DNA of 64,000 nt from Brevundimonas albigilva (GCF_023503965.1 NZ_CP097298.1:1877001-1941000); one strand, 5' to 3'. Positions 47,190 to 57,148 are shown, counted from the first letter of the stretch. Made by a program: numbers and translations. Notes: a model not told the origin generated them from the letters alone.

Positions 47190-47753
47190 ATGAGCACGGC
47201 TGTCCTCTCGTCCCGCGCGGCCCGACCCGGCCCGACCGCTCTGGCGGCGGCGGTCGTCTGCGCCCTGCTGTTCGCGGCCCTGGGAGCGCTTGTGGTGGAG
47301 CCGGCGCTGCATCGCCTGATGACCCTGACGTCCGCGCCGCGCCCCACGCCCGCGGCGTCGCGACGGCCGGCCCCGCCGCCCGTCAACGACCTGATCCTGT
47401 CCGGCGACTATGTCGGCGCGGACGGACTGGCGCTTCGCGTCGAGGGCGCGACCTTGGCGTTCGGGCAGGCGCGGATCGTCACCGCGCCGCACCGGCTGGC
47501 GGCCGCCTCCGAGCCGGTCGCCCAGGGGGTGTCCTACGCCACCGCCCTGAACACGCCGTCCAACGTCCAGATCGAGGTGCGGCGGGTGGCGTCGGGGGCG
47601 GCGCCGCTGTGCGCCGAGGGCGCGCCCGGCTGGCTGGCCCTGGCGGTGCGGGCCGACGGCGTCGACATCCTGCCGCTGCGGGCGGGCGACCCGCCGGGCG
47701 CGAACCGCTCGCCGACCGCCCTGTGCCCCGTGCGCGCGCTGGGCCGCCGCTGA
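47190..47753 (+). CDS. Membrane-anchored protein of unknown function
   Basis: The 187-residue protein has one N-terminal membrane helix (TALAAAVVCALLFAALGALV, about residues 16-35), a Pro/Ala-rich linker and a periplasmic domain with LILSGDYVGADGLALRVEGA and two cysteines near the C-terminus (APLCAEGAPG, ALCPVRALG). No family is recognised. It ends two bases before the DUF2459 gene, so the two are likely co-expressed. Confidence 0.6.
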   Translation: MSTAVLSSRAARPGPTALAAAVVCALLFAALGALVVEPALHRLMTLTSAPRPTPAASRRPAPPPVNDLILSGDYVGADGLALRVEGATLAFGQARIVTAPHRLAAASEPVAQGVSYATALNTPSNVQIEVRRVASGAAPLCAEGAPGWLALAVRADGVDILPLRAGDPPGANRSPTALCPVRALGRR

Positions 47754-47755
47754 CC

Positions 47756-48442
47756 ATGGGGGGCAAGGCCGGCCTGCTCGGCGCCCTGGCCGGCGCGGCG
47801 GCGGCCCTGCTGACCTGGCGGACGCCCGTGGCGGCCGATCTCGCGCCCCGCGGCGCGGAGGCGGGGATCGCGGTCCGCCTCCTGGACAACGGCTTTCACA
47901 CCGACGTGGCCCTGCCGCGCCGGGCGCTGGAGGCGCGGGGCGGGCCCCTGGCCCAGGCCGTGCGGTCCCTGGGGCCGGGCGACTGGGTCCGCGTGGGCTG
48001 GGGCGACGCGAAATTCTATGTCGACCAGAGCCCGATCCGGGGCCGGCTGCCGGACGGCGCGCGCGCCTTCCTCAGGCCGGGCAATCCGTCGGTGGTGATG
48101 CTGGATCCCGAGACCGGCGATCCCGGACGCAGCGCGGAACCCGCGCGGGTCGCCGCCCTGACGGTCTCGCCGGCCGCCTTCTCGCGCATGGCCGGACGGA
48201 TCGAGGCGTCGCTGGCTCTTTCGGACGGGGCGCCGCGCCTGGCGGCGGCGCGGCCGGGCGACGACGCGCGCTTCTTCGCCAGCCGCGAGACCTTCTCGCT
48301 GGTCCATCTGTGCAACCACTGGACGGCCCAGGTGCTGGCCGCCGGGGGCGTGGGCGTCCGGCCTGTGCGGTCGGCTCTTTCGGCCGAGGTGATGGACGCC
48401 GCGCGCGCCGCCGCGCTGGACACCGGCGGCCGCGGGGACTAG
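47756..48442 (+). CDS. DUF2459 family protein
   Basis: The 228-residue product starts MGGKAGLLGALAGAAAALLT (membrane anchor or signal). The DUF2459 pattern follows: IAVRLLDNGFHTDVALPRRA, WVRVGWGDAKFYVD and FSLVHLCNHWTAQVLAAGGV, with a conserved His near the start and Cys/Asn-His-Trp near the end that look like a papain-type active site. The family (also TIGR02117) occurs near urease genes in some bacteria; its reaction is unproven. The ATG at 47756 is two bases after the preceding stop. Confidence 0.82.
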   Translation: MGGKAGLLGALAGAAAALLTWRTPVAADLAPRGAEAGIAVRLLDNGFHTDVALPRRALEARGGPLAQAVRSLGPGDWVRVGWGDAKFYVDQSPIRGRLPDGARAFLRPGNPSVVMLDPETGDPGRSAEPARVAALTVSPAAFSRMAGRIEASLALSDGAPRLAAARPGDDARFFASRETFSLVHLCNHWTAQVLAAGGVGVRPVRSALSAEVMDAARAAALDTGGRGD

Positions 48443-48508
48443 ACCGCCCGCCTTTCGCTTTTCCAGCCGGGTCCGAGCCCCGGCGGGCGATGAACAGGAG
48501 TGAGGCCG

Positions 48509-48958
48509 ATGGCCCGCAAGCAGCACACCCGCAACGCCTCGGGTCCGATGGGCCCCAGCCAGCGCCAGCTTCGCGCCGGCGAACTGATCCGCCACGCCCT
48601 GGTGGACATCCTGCGCGAGGAGGAAATCCACGACGAGGCGCTGGCCGGCGTGTCGATCACCGTGACCGAGGTGCGGATGAGCCCGGACCTGCGCCACGCC
48701 ACCTGTTTCGTCGAGCCCCTGGGCGCCGGCGTGGACGCGGCCGAGACGACCGGCCACGAGAGCGAGATCATCAAGGCCCTGAACGCTCACGCCAAATTCC
48801 TGCGCGGGCGCCTGGGACCCAAGCTGGACATGAAGTTCACGCCGGACCTGAAGTTCCGCCACGACGAGAGCTTCGACACGGCCAGCCACATGGACCGCCT
48901 GTTCGCCGACCCCCGCGTCCGCGCCGACCTGGAGCGCGACGGGGACGACGATCAATGA
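48509..48958 (+). CDS. rbfA: Ribosome-binding factor A
   Basis: The 149-residue KH-type protein begins MARKQHTRNASGPMGPSQRQ, with LRAGELIRHALVDILREEEI, VSITVTEVRMSPDLRHATCF and LGPKLDMKFTPDLKFRHDES. It helps mature the 5' end of 16S rRNA in the small subunit. ATG 48509 is preferred over GTG 48500 because AGGAG (48496-48500) is eight bases from the ATG. truB follows after a composite palindrome; the usual nusA-infB genes are not directly upstream, where unrelated envelope genes lie instead. Confidence 0.95.
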   Translation: MARKQHTRNASGPMGPSQRQLRAGELIRHALVDILREEEIHDEALAGVSITVTEVRMSPDLRHATCFVEPLGAGVDAAETTGHESEIIKALNAHAKFLRGRLGPKLDMKFTPDLKFRHDESFDTASHMDRLFADPRVRADLERDGDDDQ

Positions 48959-49125
48959 TCCTCCACCGCGCAGCGGGGGAGGGGGACCACGAAGTGGTGG
49001 AGGGGGCGACCGCCGCTCCGCAGTCGGTCCAACTCGCACGAATCAATCGTCGAACGCCCGTGCGGCGTCCGCCCCCTCCACCACGCTGCGCGCGGTCCCC
49101 CTCCCCGTGAAGCACGGGGAGGATC
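48957..49125. repeat. Composite inverted repeat between rbfA and truB
   Basis: Outer arms GATCCTCC (48957-48964) and GGAGGATC (49118-49125) flank inner arms GGTGGAGGGGGC (48997-49008 region) and GCCCCCTCCACC (49071-49082 region), plus GGGGGACC/GGTCCCCC, with small hairpins such as ACCACGAAGTGGT. The right outer arm contains the GGGGAGG that forms the truB ribosome binding site. The layout resembles large palindromic intergenic elements of Caulobacterales. Confidence 0.75.
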
Positions 49126-49128
49126 TAG

Positions 49129-50059
49129 ATGGCTCGGAAAGAAGGGCGACGTCGTCGACGGCTGGGTCTGCCTGGACAAGCCGTTCGAGATGGGATCGAC
49201 CGAGGCGGTCAGCCGCATCCGCCGCCTGTTCAACGCCCAAAAGGCGGGGCACGCGGGCACCCTCGACCCCCTGGCCAGCGGCGTCCTGCCCATCGCGCTG
49301 GGCGAGGCGACCAAGACCGTGCCCTTCATGATGGAGGCGCGGAAGGTCTATCGCTTCACGATCAACTGGGGCGTCTCGACCGACAGCGTGGATCGCGAGG
49401 GCGAGATCGTCGCCCGCTCCGACGTGCGCCCGACGCCGGAGCAGGTGAGGGCGGCGCTGCCGGCCTTCGTCGGCGAGATCGACCAGGTTCCGCCGCGCTT
49501 CTCGGCCATCAAGGTGGACGGCCAGCGGGCCTACGACCTGGCCCGCGACGGGGAAGCCTTCGAACTGGCGGCCCGCCGGGTGACCATCCATTCGGCCGAG
49601 GTCAGCGCCGCGCCCGACGCCGACCATGTCGAACTGACCATCCTGACCGGCAAGGGCGTCTATGTCCGGTCCCTGGCGCGCGACCTGGCCCAGGCCCTGG
49701 GCGCGGAAGGCCATGTGTCGGACCTTCGTCGCGAGCGGGTGGGGCCTTTCAGCACGGAAAATGCGGTCACTCTGGATTCTCTGGAGGAAATGGTGCATAG
49801 GGGCGCCGCCTCGGAAGGCTTGCTTCCCGTCGCGACCGCCCTGGACGACATCCCGGAGCAGGCCGTGACGCCAGAAGACGCCTTCTCGCTTCGGCAGGGA
49901 CGGCCGATCGTTCTGCTCCCCCGTCAGGTCGAAACCCTCAAGAGCCGCCTTTCGGGCGGGTCGCGAACGGTTTCCGCCTTTCAGGGCCAGACGCTGGTCG
50001 CCCTCTGTCAGTTGCGGGCCGGTCGCCTAGAACCCGACCGCGTTTTCAACCTCCAATGA
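49129..50059 (+). CDS. truB: tRNA pseudouridine-55 synthase, one frameshift near the start
   Basis: The body shows [20 protein letters not shown] with the catalytic Asp, [40 protein letters not shown] and [20 protein letters not shown]. The true N-terminus is in another frame: ATG 49129 with GGGGAGG upstream reads MARKEGRR, but deleting one A from the AAA at 49138-49140 gives [20 protein letters not shown] joined to MGSTEAV. The span of 3n+1 agrees. TruB makes pseudouridine 55 in the T loop of all tRNAs. It is followed by rpsO after 12 bases, the conserved order. Confidence 0.95.
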
Positions 50060-50071
50060 TGGAGCCTTACG

Positions 50072-50341
50072 ATGTCGATTACTGCTGAACGCAAGCAGGA
50101 ACTGATCGCCGACAACGCCCGCGGCACGGGCGACACCGGTTCGGCCGAAGTGCAGGTCGCGATCCTGTCGGAACGCATCGCCAACCTGACCGAGCACTTC
50201 AAGACCCACAAGAAGGACAACCACTCGCGCCGCGGCCTGCTCAAGATGGTCTCGCAGCGTCGTCGCCTTCTGGATCACCTGAACAAGGTCGACAGCGACC
50301 GCTATCAGGCGATCATCGCCAAGCTGGGCCTGCGCCGCTAA
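50072..50341 (+). CDS. rpsO: 30S ribosomal protein S15
   Basis: The 89-residue protein has the full S15 pattern: [60 protein letters not shown] and [20 protein letters not shown]. It binds the central domain of 16S rRNA early in assembly and represses its own translation in several bacteria. It sits between truB and pnp as in most proteobacteria. A stable hairpin follows 32 bases after the stop. Confidence 0.98.
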   Translation: MSITAERKQELIADNARGTGDTGSAEVQVAILSERIANLTEHFKTHKKDNHSRRGLLKMVSQRRRLLDHLNKVDSDRYQAIIAKLGLRR

Positions 50342-50373
50342 GACGGGGCGCGGGACGAGCGAAAGAACGCTTT

Positions 50374-50403
50374 CGAGGCGCGGGCGGTCACGTCCGCGCC
50401 TCG
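50374..50403 (+). terminator. Hairpin in the rpsO-pnp spacer
   Basis: CGAGGCGCGG (50374-50383) pairs with CCGCGCCTCG (50394-50403). Only TTCC follows, so it may be a weak terminator or a processing site of the kind known between rpsO and pnp in E. coli. The rest of the 251-base spacer shows no gene. Confidence 0.5.
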
Positions 50404-50592
50404 TTCCGTAACTAAAGCCTGCCCGCGCGCCGCGGGACTGACACGGCGCAGACGCGAGGGCCATGCCGGTCCTCATCGGGTCTTCCGCGATGGCGCGGCG
50501 GCCCATGGATCGAAGGACTGAACGCCCGACGCATCCGCCCCAATGATGGGACCCCGCGCGGAATACGCCGCCCGGGAGACGAAAGACGAGAC

Positions 50593-52825
50593 ATGTTCGA
50601 CATCAAACGCAAGACGATCGAGTGGGCCGGACGCCCGCTGACCCTGGAGACGGGCCGCATCGCCCGCCAGGCCGACGGCGCCGTGCTGGCGACCTACGGC
50701 GAGACCGTGGTCCTGGCCACCGTCGTCTATGGCCGCGCGCCCAAGCCGGGCCTGGATTTCTTCCCCCTGACGGTCAACTACCAGGAAAAGACCTTCGCCG
50801 CCGGCAAGATCCCGGGCGGCTACTTCAAGCGTGAAGGCCGTCCGACCGAGAAGGAGACCCTGGTCTCCCGCCTGATCGACCGCCCGATCCGCCCGCTGTT
50901 CGTCAAGGGCTTCAAGAACGAGACCCAGGTCGTCGTCACCGTGCTGCAGCACGACCTGGAGAACGATCCGGACGTCGTCGGCATGGTCGCCGCCTCGGCC
51001 GCCCTGACCATCTCGGGCGTGCCCTTCATGGGCCCGATCGGCGCCGCGCGCGTCGGCGTGATCGACGGCGAGCTGGTGCTGAACCCGACCATCGACCAGA
51101 TGCCGACCTCGGACCTGGACCTGGTGGTCGCCGGCACACAGGACGCCCTGATGATGGTCGAATCCGAAGCCAAGGAGCTGTCGGAAGACCTGATGCTGAA
51201 GGCGCTGATGTTCGCCCACGCCGGCATGCAGCCGGTGATCGACGCCATCGTCGACCTGGCCGAACACGCCGCCAAGGAGCCGTTCGACTTCCAGGCCGAG
51301 GATCACTCGGACGTGGTCGCCTCGATCAAGTCGCTGGTCGGCGAAGAGATCAAGACGGCCTACACCCACCCCGGCAAGTACGATCGTCGCTCGGGCGTCG
51401 ACGCGGCCAAGAAGACCGCCGCCGCCGCCCTGGTGAAGACCGACGAGAACCCCGACGGCGTCGACGCCTCCAAGTTCTCGGCCGCCTTCAAGGAATGCGA
51501 GGCCGAGGTCCTGCGTCGCGACATCATCGAGAACAGCCACCGCGTCGACGGCCGCGCCCTGGACAAGGTCCGCGCCATCGTCTCGGAAGTCGGCGTCCTG
51601 CCGCGCACCCACGGTTCGGCCCTGTTCACCCGCGGCGAGACCCAGGCCCTGGTGGTCGCCACCCTGGGCACAGGCGAGGACGAGCAGTACATCGACAGCC
51701 TGACCGGCACCTACAAGGAATCCTTCCTGCTGCACTACAACTTCCCCCTATTCGGTGGGTGAAGCGGGCCGCATGGGTTCGCCCGGCCGTCGCGAGATCG
51801 GCCACGGCAAGCTGGCCTGGCGCGCGATCCGCCCGATGCTGCCGTCCAAGGAAGACTTCCCCTACACCATCCGCCTGGTGTCGGAGATCACCGAGTCGAA
51901 CGGCTCGTCCTCGATGGCCACGGTGTGCGGATCGTCGCTGGCCCTGATGGACGCCGGCGTGCCGCTGGCCCGTCCGGTCTCGGGCATCGCCATGGGCCTG
52001 ATCCTGGAGCCGTCGGGCGAGTTCGCCATCCTGTCGGACATCCTGGGCGACGAGGATCACCTGGGCGACATGGACTTCAAGGTCGCGGGCACCCGCGAAG
52101 GCATCACCTCGCTGCAGATGGACATCAAGGTCCCCGGCATCACCGAGGAGATCATGAAGCAGGCCATCGCCCAGGCCTCGGCCGGCCGCCTGCACATCCT
52201 GGACGAGATGGACAAGGCCATGGAGGCGCCGCGCGCCGAACTGGGCGAGTTCGCGCCCAAGATCGAATCCATCAAGATCGCGGTCGACAAGATCCGCGAA
52301 GTGATCGGTTCGGGCGGCAAGGTCATCCGCGAGATCGTGGAGAAGACCGGCGCCAAGATCGACATCGGCGACGACGGCACCATCAAGATCGCCGCCAACG
52401 AGCAGGAGAAGATCGAGGCCGCCAAGGCCTGGATCCAGTCCATCGCCTCGGAACCGGAAGTCGGGACCATCTACACCGGCAAGGTGGTGAAGGTCGTGGA
52501 CTTCGGCGCCTTCGTGAACTTCTTCGGCGCCAAGGACGGCCTGGTCCACGTGTCCCAGATCGCCCTGGAACGCGTCGCCAATCCGGCCGACGTCCTGTCC
52601 GAAGGCCAGGAAGTGAAGGTCAAGTTCCTGGGCTTCGACGATCGCGGCAAGACCAAGCTGTCGATGAAGGTCGTCGATCAGGAAACCGGCGAGGACATCA
52701 CCGACAAGATCAACGCCGAGCGCGCCGAGCGCGGCGAGGCCCCGCTGTCGGAAGACACCGGCGGTCGTCCGAAGCGTGAAGGCGGCGACCGGGGCGGCGA
52801 TCGCGGCCGTCGCCGTCGCGACTGA
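50593..52825 (+). CDS. pnp: Polyribonucleotide nucleotidyltransferase (PNPase), one frameshift
   Basis: The first frame holds RNase PH domain 1 ([40 protein letters not shown]) and the helical domain, ending LLHYNFPL. The second frame resumes at [20 protein letters not shown] with RNase PH domain 2, the KH domain ([20 protein letters not shown]) and the S1 domain ([20 protein letters not shown]). At 51744-51748 five Cs stand where the near-universal NFPPYSVGE needs seven, so two bases are missing; one extra base would also restore frame but break the motif. PNPase degrades RNA 3'-5' with phosphate and forms the degradosome core with RNase E. Confidence 0.96.
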
Positions 52826-52850
52826 TCCGATCGGTTGATCTAGACTTGAG

Positions 52851-52885
52851 GGGCCCCGGCGGCGACGCCGGGGCCCTTCTCGTTT
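52851..52885 (+). terminator. Terminator after pnp
   Basis: An 11-bp GC stem (GGGCCCCGGCG with CGCCGGGGCCC, GCGA loop) is followed by TTCTCGTTT, 26 bases after the pnp stop. Confidence 0.85.
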
Positions 52886-52898
52886 CCGGAGCGCCCGC

Positions 52899-53177
52899 AT
52901 GGCCCGCCTGCCCGTCCGTCTCCAGCCCGGCGCCGCGCGCGAGGGGATCGACGGCTGGGATGTCGACGCCGACGGCCGGCCGGTGCTGAAGGTGCGGGTG
53001 CGCGCCCGCCCGGTGGAGGGCGAGGCCAACGCCGCCCTGGTCGCCCTGATCGCCCGGGTCCTGGGCGTGCCGCGTCGCGCCGTCGACCTGTCGCGGGGCG
53101 GCCAGTCGCGCCTGAAGATGCTGGAGATCGACGGGCTGGACGAGGCCCAGGTCCGCGCCCGGCTGGGCGGCGGCTGA
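52899..53177 (+). CDS. DUF167 / UPF0235 (YggU) family protein
   Basis: The 92-residue protein has the DUF167 fold pattern: LPVRLQPGAAREGIDGWDVD, VLKVRVRARPVEGEANAALV and RRAVDLSRGGQSRLKMLEID. The family is conserved from bacteria to eukaryotes, with no established function. It begins 14 bases beyond the pnp terminator and probably has its own promoter within or just after it. The length is typical. Confidence 0.9.
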   Translation: MARLPVRLQPGAAREGIDGWDVDADGRPVLKVRVRARPVEGEANAALVALIARVLGVPRRAVDLSRGGQSRLKMLEIDGLDEAQVRARLGGG

Positions 53178-53276
53178 CGGCGCGCCGAAACCTTTGACGG
53201 CCTCGGCCCCAGCGGCTTCTATGACCGCGTTCAGCGCGCCGCCTGTTCCGGCGCGTCAACGGGAAAAGGGGTATCG

Positions 53277-54753
53277 ATGATCGGACATCGTCTGCGGGGC
53301 GCCAGCCTCGCGGTTCTCGCCTGCGCCGTGCTTGCGGCGTGTGCGACGACGGAGGGCGCGGACGGCGCCGATGCGGCGAACGCCAAGCCGCAGCGTGACC
53401 GGGCCCTGGCCCCGGGACTGGATTTCGCGGCCAATCCCGATCCCTTCCCCTCGACCTACCAGGGCCTGCCGCGCGAATTTCGCCATCGTCGGCGCCACGG
53501 TCCTGACCGGCACGGATCGCAGGATCGACAACGGCGTCGTCGTCGTGACCGACGGCAAGATCGCCGCCGTGGGCGACGCCTCCACCCCCGTTCCGGGCGG
53601 CTACAGGGTGATCGACGCGCGCGGCCGCTACGTCACCCCCGGCGTCATCGACGTGCACAGCCACCTGGGCGTCTATCCGTCCCCCGGCGTCATGGGCATG
53701 AGCGACGGCAACGAGGCGACCAGCCCGAACACCGCCCAGGTCTGGGCCGAACATTCGATCTGGCCCCAGGATCCCGGCTTCAACACCGCCCGCGCGGGCG
53801 GCGTGACGACGCTGCACATCCTGCCCGGCTCGGCCAACCTGTTCGGCGGGCGCGGCGTGACGGTCAGGAACGTGCCCTCCATCACCATGCAGGGCATGAA
53901 GATGCCGGGCGCTCCCTATTCGGTGAAGATGGCCTGCGGCGAGAATCCCTCGCGCGTCTATGGGTCGCGCAACCAGAGCCCGGCGACGGGCATGGGCAAC
54001 GTCGCCGGCTACCGCGCCGCCTTCATCGCCGCGCGCGAATACAAGGCTAAGTGGGACAAGTGGCGCGAGGACGGCGAGGGCTCGCCCCCCACCCGCAACC
54101 TTCAAAACGAGACCCTGGCCGGCGTTCTGGACGGCTCCATCCTGGTCCAGAACCACTGCTACCGCGCCGACGAGATGGCCGTGATGATGGATATCGCCAA
54201 GGAGTTCGGCTACCGCATCACCACCTTCCACCACGCCACCGAGGCCTACAAGCTGGCGCCGCAACTGGCCCAGGCGGGCGTCTGCGCGGCCATGTGGACC
54301 GGCTGGTGGGGCTTCAAGATGGAGGCGCTGGACGCCATCGAGGAAAACGCCGCCCTGGTCGACGCGCAACAGGGCTCGTGCGCCGTCATCCACTCCGACG
54401 ATCCGATCCTGACCCAGCGCCTGAACCAGGAGGCCGCCGCCGCCCTGTCGGCCGGTCGCCGCGCGGGGCTGAACATCTCGGAGGAACACGCCATCGGCTG
54501 GATCACCTCCAACGCCGCCAGGGCCATCGGCATCGCCGACCAGACCGGCTCGCTGGAGACCGGCAAGCGCGCCGACGTGGTGATCTGGAGCGCCGATCCG
54601 TTCTCCATTTACGCCCGCGCCGACCAGGTGTTCGTCGACGGCGCGCTCAGCTTCGACCGCATGGACCCCGCCTACCAGCCGACCAGCGATTTCGAGCTGG
54701 GCCAGCCGGGCTACGCCCTGACCGCCGCCAACGTCGCCGAAGGAGCCCGCTGA
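53277..54753 (+). CDS. Amidohydrolase family lipoprotein, one frameshift
   Basis: A lipoprotein signal (MIGHRLRGASLAVLACAVLA, AC) leads a 490-residue amidohydrolase. Metal ligands are evident: HxH in GVIDVHSHLGVY, a His in ITTFHHATEAYKL and an Asp in CAVIHSDDPILTQRLNQEAA. The composite beta-sandwich is seen in ATVLTGTDRRIDNGVVVVTD and RADVVIWSADPFSIYARADQ. The signal and catalytic domain are in different frames; removing one base at 53475-53480 (GAATTT) gives GLPREFAIVGATVLTG, with span 3n+1. The likely location is the periplasmic face of a membrane. Its stop overlaps the start of the second amidohydrolase (TGATG). Confidence 0.88.
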
Positions 54754-56108
54754 TGCGCCTCTCGCACCTGATCGCCGGCGCCGTGGCGGCGCTGGCTGTT
54801 TCCGCTCCCGCCTTGGCGCAGGAGACGGTGGCCATCGTCGGCGGCCGCGTCCTGACCGGAACCTCGGTGATCGAGAACGGCACCGTCGTCATCCGCGACG
54901 GCAGGATCGCCTCGGTCGGAACCGGCGGCGCGCCCGCCGGCGCCCGCGTCATCGACGCGGCGGGCAAGGTCGTGGCCCCCGGCTTCGTCGCCGTGGATTC
55001 CGGCCTGGGCGGCTCGGAAGTCAGCTCGGTGCGCGGCACGAACGAGCTGCGCAACGCCTCCAACAGCCTGTCGGCGGCCTTCGACGTGTCCTACGGGCTC
55101 GATCCCTGGTCCTTCACCTTGCCGGTTGCCCGGCTAGGCGGCGTGACCCGCGCGGTGGTCGTGCCGCAGCACCCCGGCTCGTCGGGCGGCCACTACCATG
55201 AGGACGAGACCGCCGGCGTCGGCGACGGCGGCCTGCACGAGCCTGGCCTGTTCGCGGGCCAGGCGGCGATCATCCACCTCGGCCCCAACCTTCAGGCGGG
55301 GGGCCAGGACATCCTGGTCAAGCCGCGCGTGGCCATGGTCGCCCCCTTCGGCGAGGCCGGGGCCGGCGTCGCGGGCGGCGCGCGCGGGGCCGAGTTCGTC
55401 CTGTTCAAGGAGACGTTGGCCGAGGTGCGCCTCTACGCCCGCAACAGGTCGGCCTATGAGCGGGCGGGCTTGCGTGACCTGATGCTGTCGCGCGCCGACC
55501 TGGAGGCGCTGATCCCGGTCGCCGAAGGCTCCATGCCGCTGATCGTCACCGTCAGCCGCGCCTCGGACATCCTGCAGGTGCTGCGCCTGGCGCGCGAGGA
55601 GGGCGTCAAGGTCATCCTGGACGGCGCCGAGGAAGGCTGGCTGGTCGCCGACCAGATCGCGGCGGCCGGCGTGCCGGTGCTGCTGAACCCGACCGACAAC
55701 CTGCCCAACGACTTCGAGATGCGGGCGGCGCGGATGGAGAATGCGGCGGCGCTGAACGCGGCGGGCGTGGTCATCGCCATCAAGGGCAACGAGGGTTCGA
55801 CCCACCGCGCCCGCGAGGCCCGCTACAACGCCGGCAACGCCGTCTCGCACGGCCTGCCCTATGACGCGGCCATCGCCGCCCTGACGGTCAATCCGGCCCG
55901 CATTTTCGGCATGGCGGGCCAGTTCGGCCAGATCGCCCCGGGGGCCGCCGGCGACGTGGTGGTCTGGTCCGGCGATCCGCTGGAGCCGCTCAGCCAGCCG
56001 TCGGCGGTCTTCGTCGGCGGGGTGGAGCAGCCGCTGGAAAGCCGTCCGCTTCTGCTGCGCGACCGCTACCGCCAGCAGACGCCGATGCCGCCGGCCTATC
56101 GGAACTGA
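54753..56108 (+). CDS. Amidohydrolase-like protein lacking metal ligands
   Basis: The 451-residue protein has a signal peptide (MRLSHLIAGAVAALAVSAPA, LAQ) and the same overall layout as the preceding gene: IVGGRVLTGTSVIENGTVVI at the N-terminus and GDVVVWSGDPLEPLSQPSAV at the end. The catalytic residues are gone: HxH is replaced by VAVDSGLGG, the TFHHA position reads VILDGAEE, and HSDD reads IKGNEG. It is therefore probably an inactive partner, perhaps forming a heteromer with the first amidohydrolase, to which it is translationally coupled. The frame is intact, which supports function rather than decay. Confidence 0.87.
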   Translation: MRLSHLIAGAVAALAVSAPALAQETVAIVGGRVLTGTSVIENGTVVIRDGRIASVGTGGAPAGARVIDAAGKVVAPGFVAVDSGLGGSEVSSVRGTNELRNASNSLSAAFDVSYGLDPWSFTLPVARLGGVTRAVVVPQHPGSSGGHYHEDETAGVGDGGLHEPGLFAGQAAIIHLGPNLQAGGQDILVKPRVAMVAPFGEAGAGVAGGARGAEFVLFKETLAEVRLYARNRSAYERAGLRDLMLSRADLEALIPVAEGSMPLIVTVSRASDILQVLRLAREEGVKVILDGAEEGWLVADQIAAAGVPVLLNPTDNLPNDFEMRAARMENAAALNAAGVVIAIKGNEGSTHRAREARYNAGNAVSHGLPYDAAIAALTVNPARIFGMAGQFGQIAPGAAGDVVVWSGDPLEPLSQPSAVFVGGVEQPLESRPLLLRDRYRQQTPMPPAYRN

Positions 56109-56128
56109 CGCCGGCCATCGAAACGGCG

Positions 56129-56160
56129 AAGGGGCGGGACCGACGATTCCGCCCCTTTTG
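56129..56160. terminator. Bidirectional terminator between amidohydrolase and dienelactone hydrolase genes
   Basis: AAGGGGCGG (56129-56137) pairs with CCGCCCCTT (56149-56157), extended by a G-U and an A-T pair, and is followed by TTG. It lies between convergent genes. Confidence 0.8.
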
Positions 56161-56172
56161 TTTCGCCCGGCC

Positions 56173-57072
56173 TCAGGCCTTGAGCTTGGCGGCGAACAGC
56201 GCGGTCAGGCGCGACCACCCGTCCTTGGCGTCCGCCTCGGCGTAGCTGGCGCGATAGTCGGCGTGAAAGCCGTGCGGGGCGTCGTCGTACACCACGATCT
56301 CGCTGCCCGTCTGGCCGGCGCGGGCCAGGGCCTGGCGCATCCGTTCGACGCTGGCCAGCGGTATGCCCTGGTCGCGGCCGCCGTAGAGGCCCAGCACCGG
56401 CGCCTTCAGGTCGGCGGCCAGGTCGACCGGCCACGGCTGGCCCGACGAGACCTGCTCCGGCGTCGCGTCGGCGGCGGGCGCCAGGCGGCCGTACCAGGCC
56501 ACGCCCGCGTCGATGACGGCGAACCGCGCACAGGCCTGCCAGACGACCTTGCCGCCCCAGCAGAAGCCGGTGATCCCGACCTTGTCCGCATTGGCCCACA
56601 GCTGCTGGCTGGCCCAGTCCAGCGTCGCCGAGATGTCGCCCATCACCTGGTCGTAGCCGGCCGCCGAGACGATCTGCATGATCCGCTGCATGTCCGACAG
56701 GGGCGCCGGATCCTCGACCCGCACGAAGAAGGCGGGGGCGATGGCGGCGTAGCCCTGCTTGGCCAGGCGGCGGCAGACGTCGCGGATGTAGTCGTGCACG
56801 CCGAAGATCTCGGAGACCACGACCACGACCGGAAAGGGCCCGTCGCCCTCGGGCCGGGCGACATAGGCCGGCAGGTCGAAGCCGTCGGGCGCCGGATAGC
56901 TCACGGTCTCGGTCGTCAGGCCCGCGTCGTCGGTCGTGACCGGCTCGGCCTCCTTGGCCAGGGCGGCCACGGCGTAGCCCGAGAACATCAGCCCGCCCAG
57001 GGCGCCCACGGCGCGACGGCTCAGTTTCATGTCGTCGGGGGTCTGGCCTTCGGGTCGGATCAGGACGGTCAT
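56173..57072 (-). CDS. Dienelactone hydrolase family protein
   Basis: The 299-residue alpha/beta hydrolase has the dienelactone hydrolase nucleophile GFCWGGK (Cys), VVVVSEIFGVHDYIRDVCRR, an Asp in YGGRDQGIPL and the His in DAPHGFHADYRASY. The N-terminus includes KLSRRAVGALGGLMFSG, compatible with a Tat signal (twin Arg), so export is possible; many related Caulobacterales proteins look the same. ATG 57072 (MTVLIRPEGQTPDDM) is chosen; the Tat-like stretch would then start at residue 15. The substrate is unknown. Confidence 0.9.
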   Translation of the reverse strand: MTVLIRPEGQTPDDMKLSRRAVGALGGLMFSGYAVAALAKEAEPVTTDDAGLTTETVSYPAPDGFDLPAYVARPEGDGPFPVVVVVSEIFGVHDYIRDVCRRLAKQGYAAIAPAFFVRVEDPAPLSDMQRIMQIVSAAGYDQVMGDISATLDWASQQLWANADKVGITGFCWGGKVVWQACARFAVIDAGVAWYGRLAPAADATPEQVSSGQPWPVDLAADLKAPVLGLYGGRDQGIPLASVERMRQALARAGQTGSEIVVYDDAPHGFHADYRASYAEADAKDGWSRLTALFAAKLKA

Positions 57073-57148
57073 GGTCGGCTCCGGTCTTGGGGGAAGGGGC
57101 GACAGTGGTCCGGCCGCGCCGCCCCGTCCAGTCACGAAAGGGCGCGCC

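Noticed and set aside
50593..52825. Programmed ribosomal frameshift or split PNPase
   Set aside because: No slippery heptamer with a downstream structure is evident, PNPase is not known to be frameshifted, and many other genes in the window have similar homopolymer breaks.
53277..54753. Decayed (true pseudogene) amidohydrolase
   Set aside because: Apart from the single base near 53478 the gene is intact with all catalytic residues, and the pattern matches the widespread indel errors.
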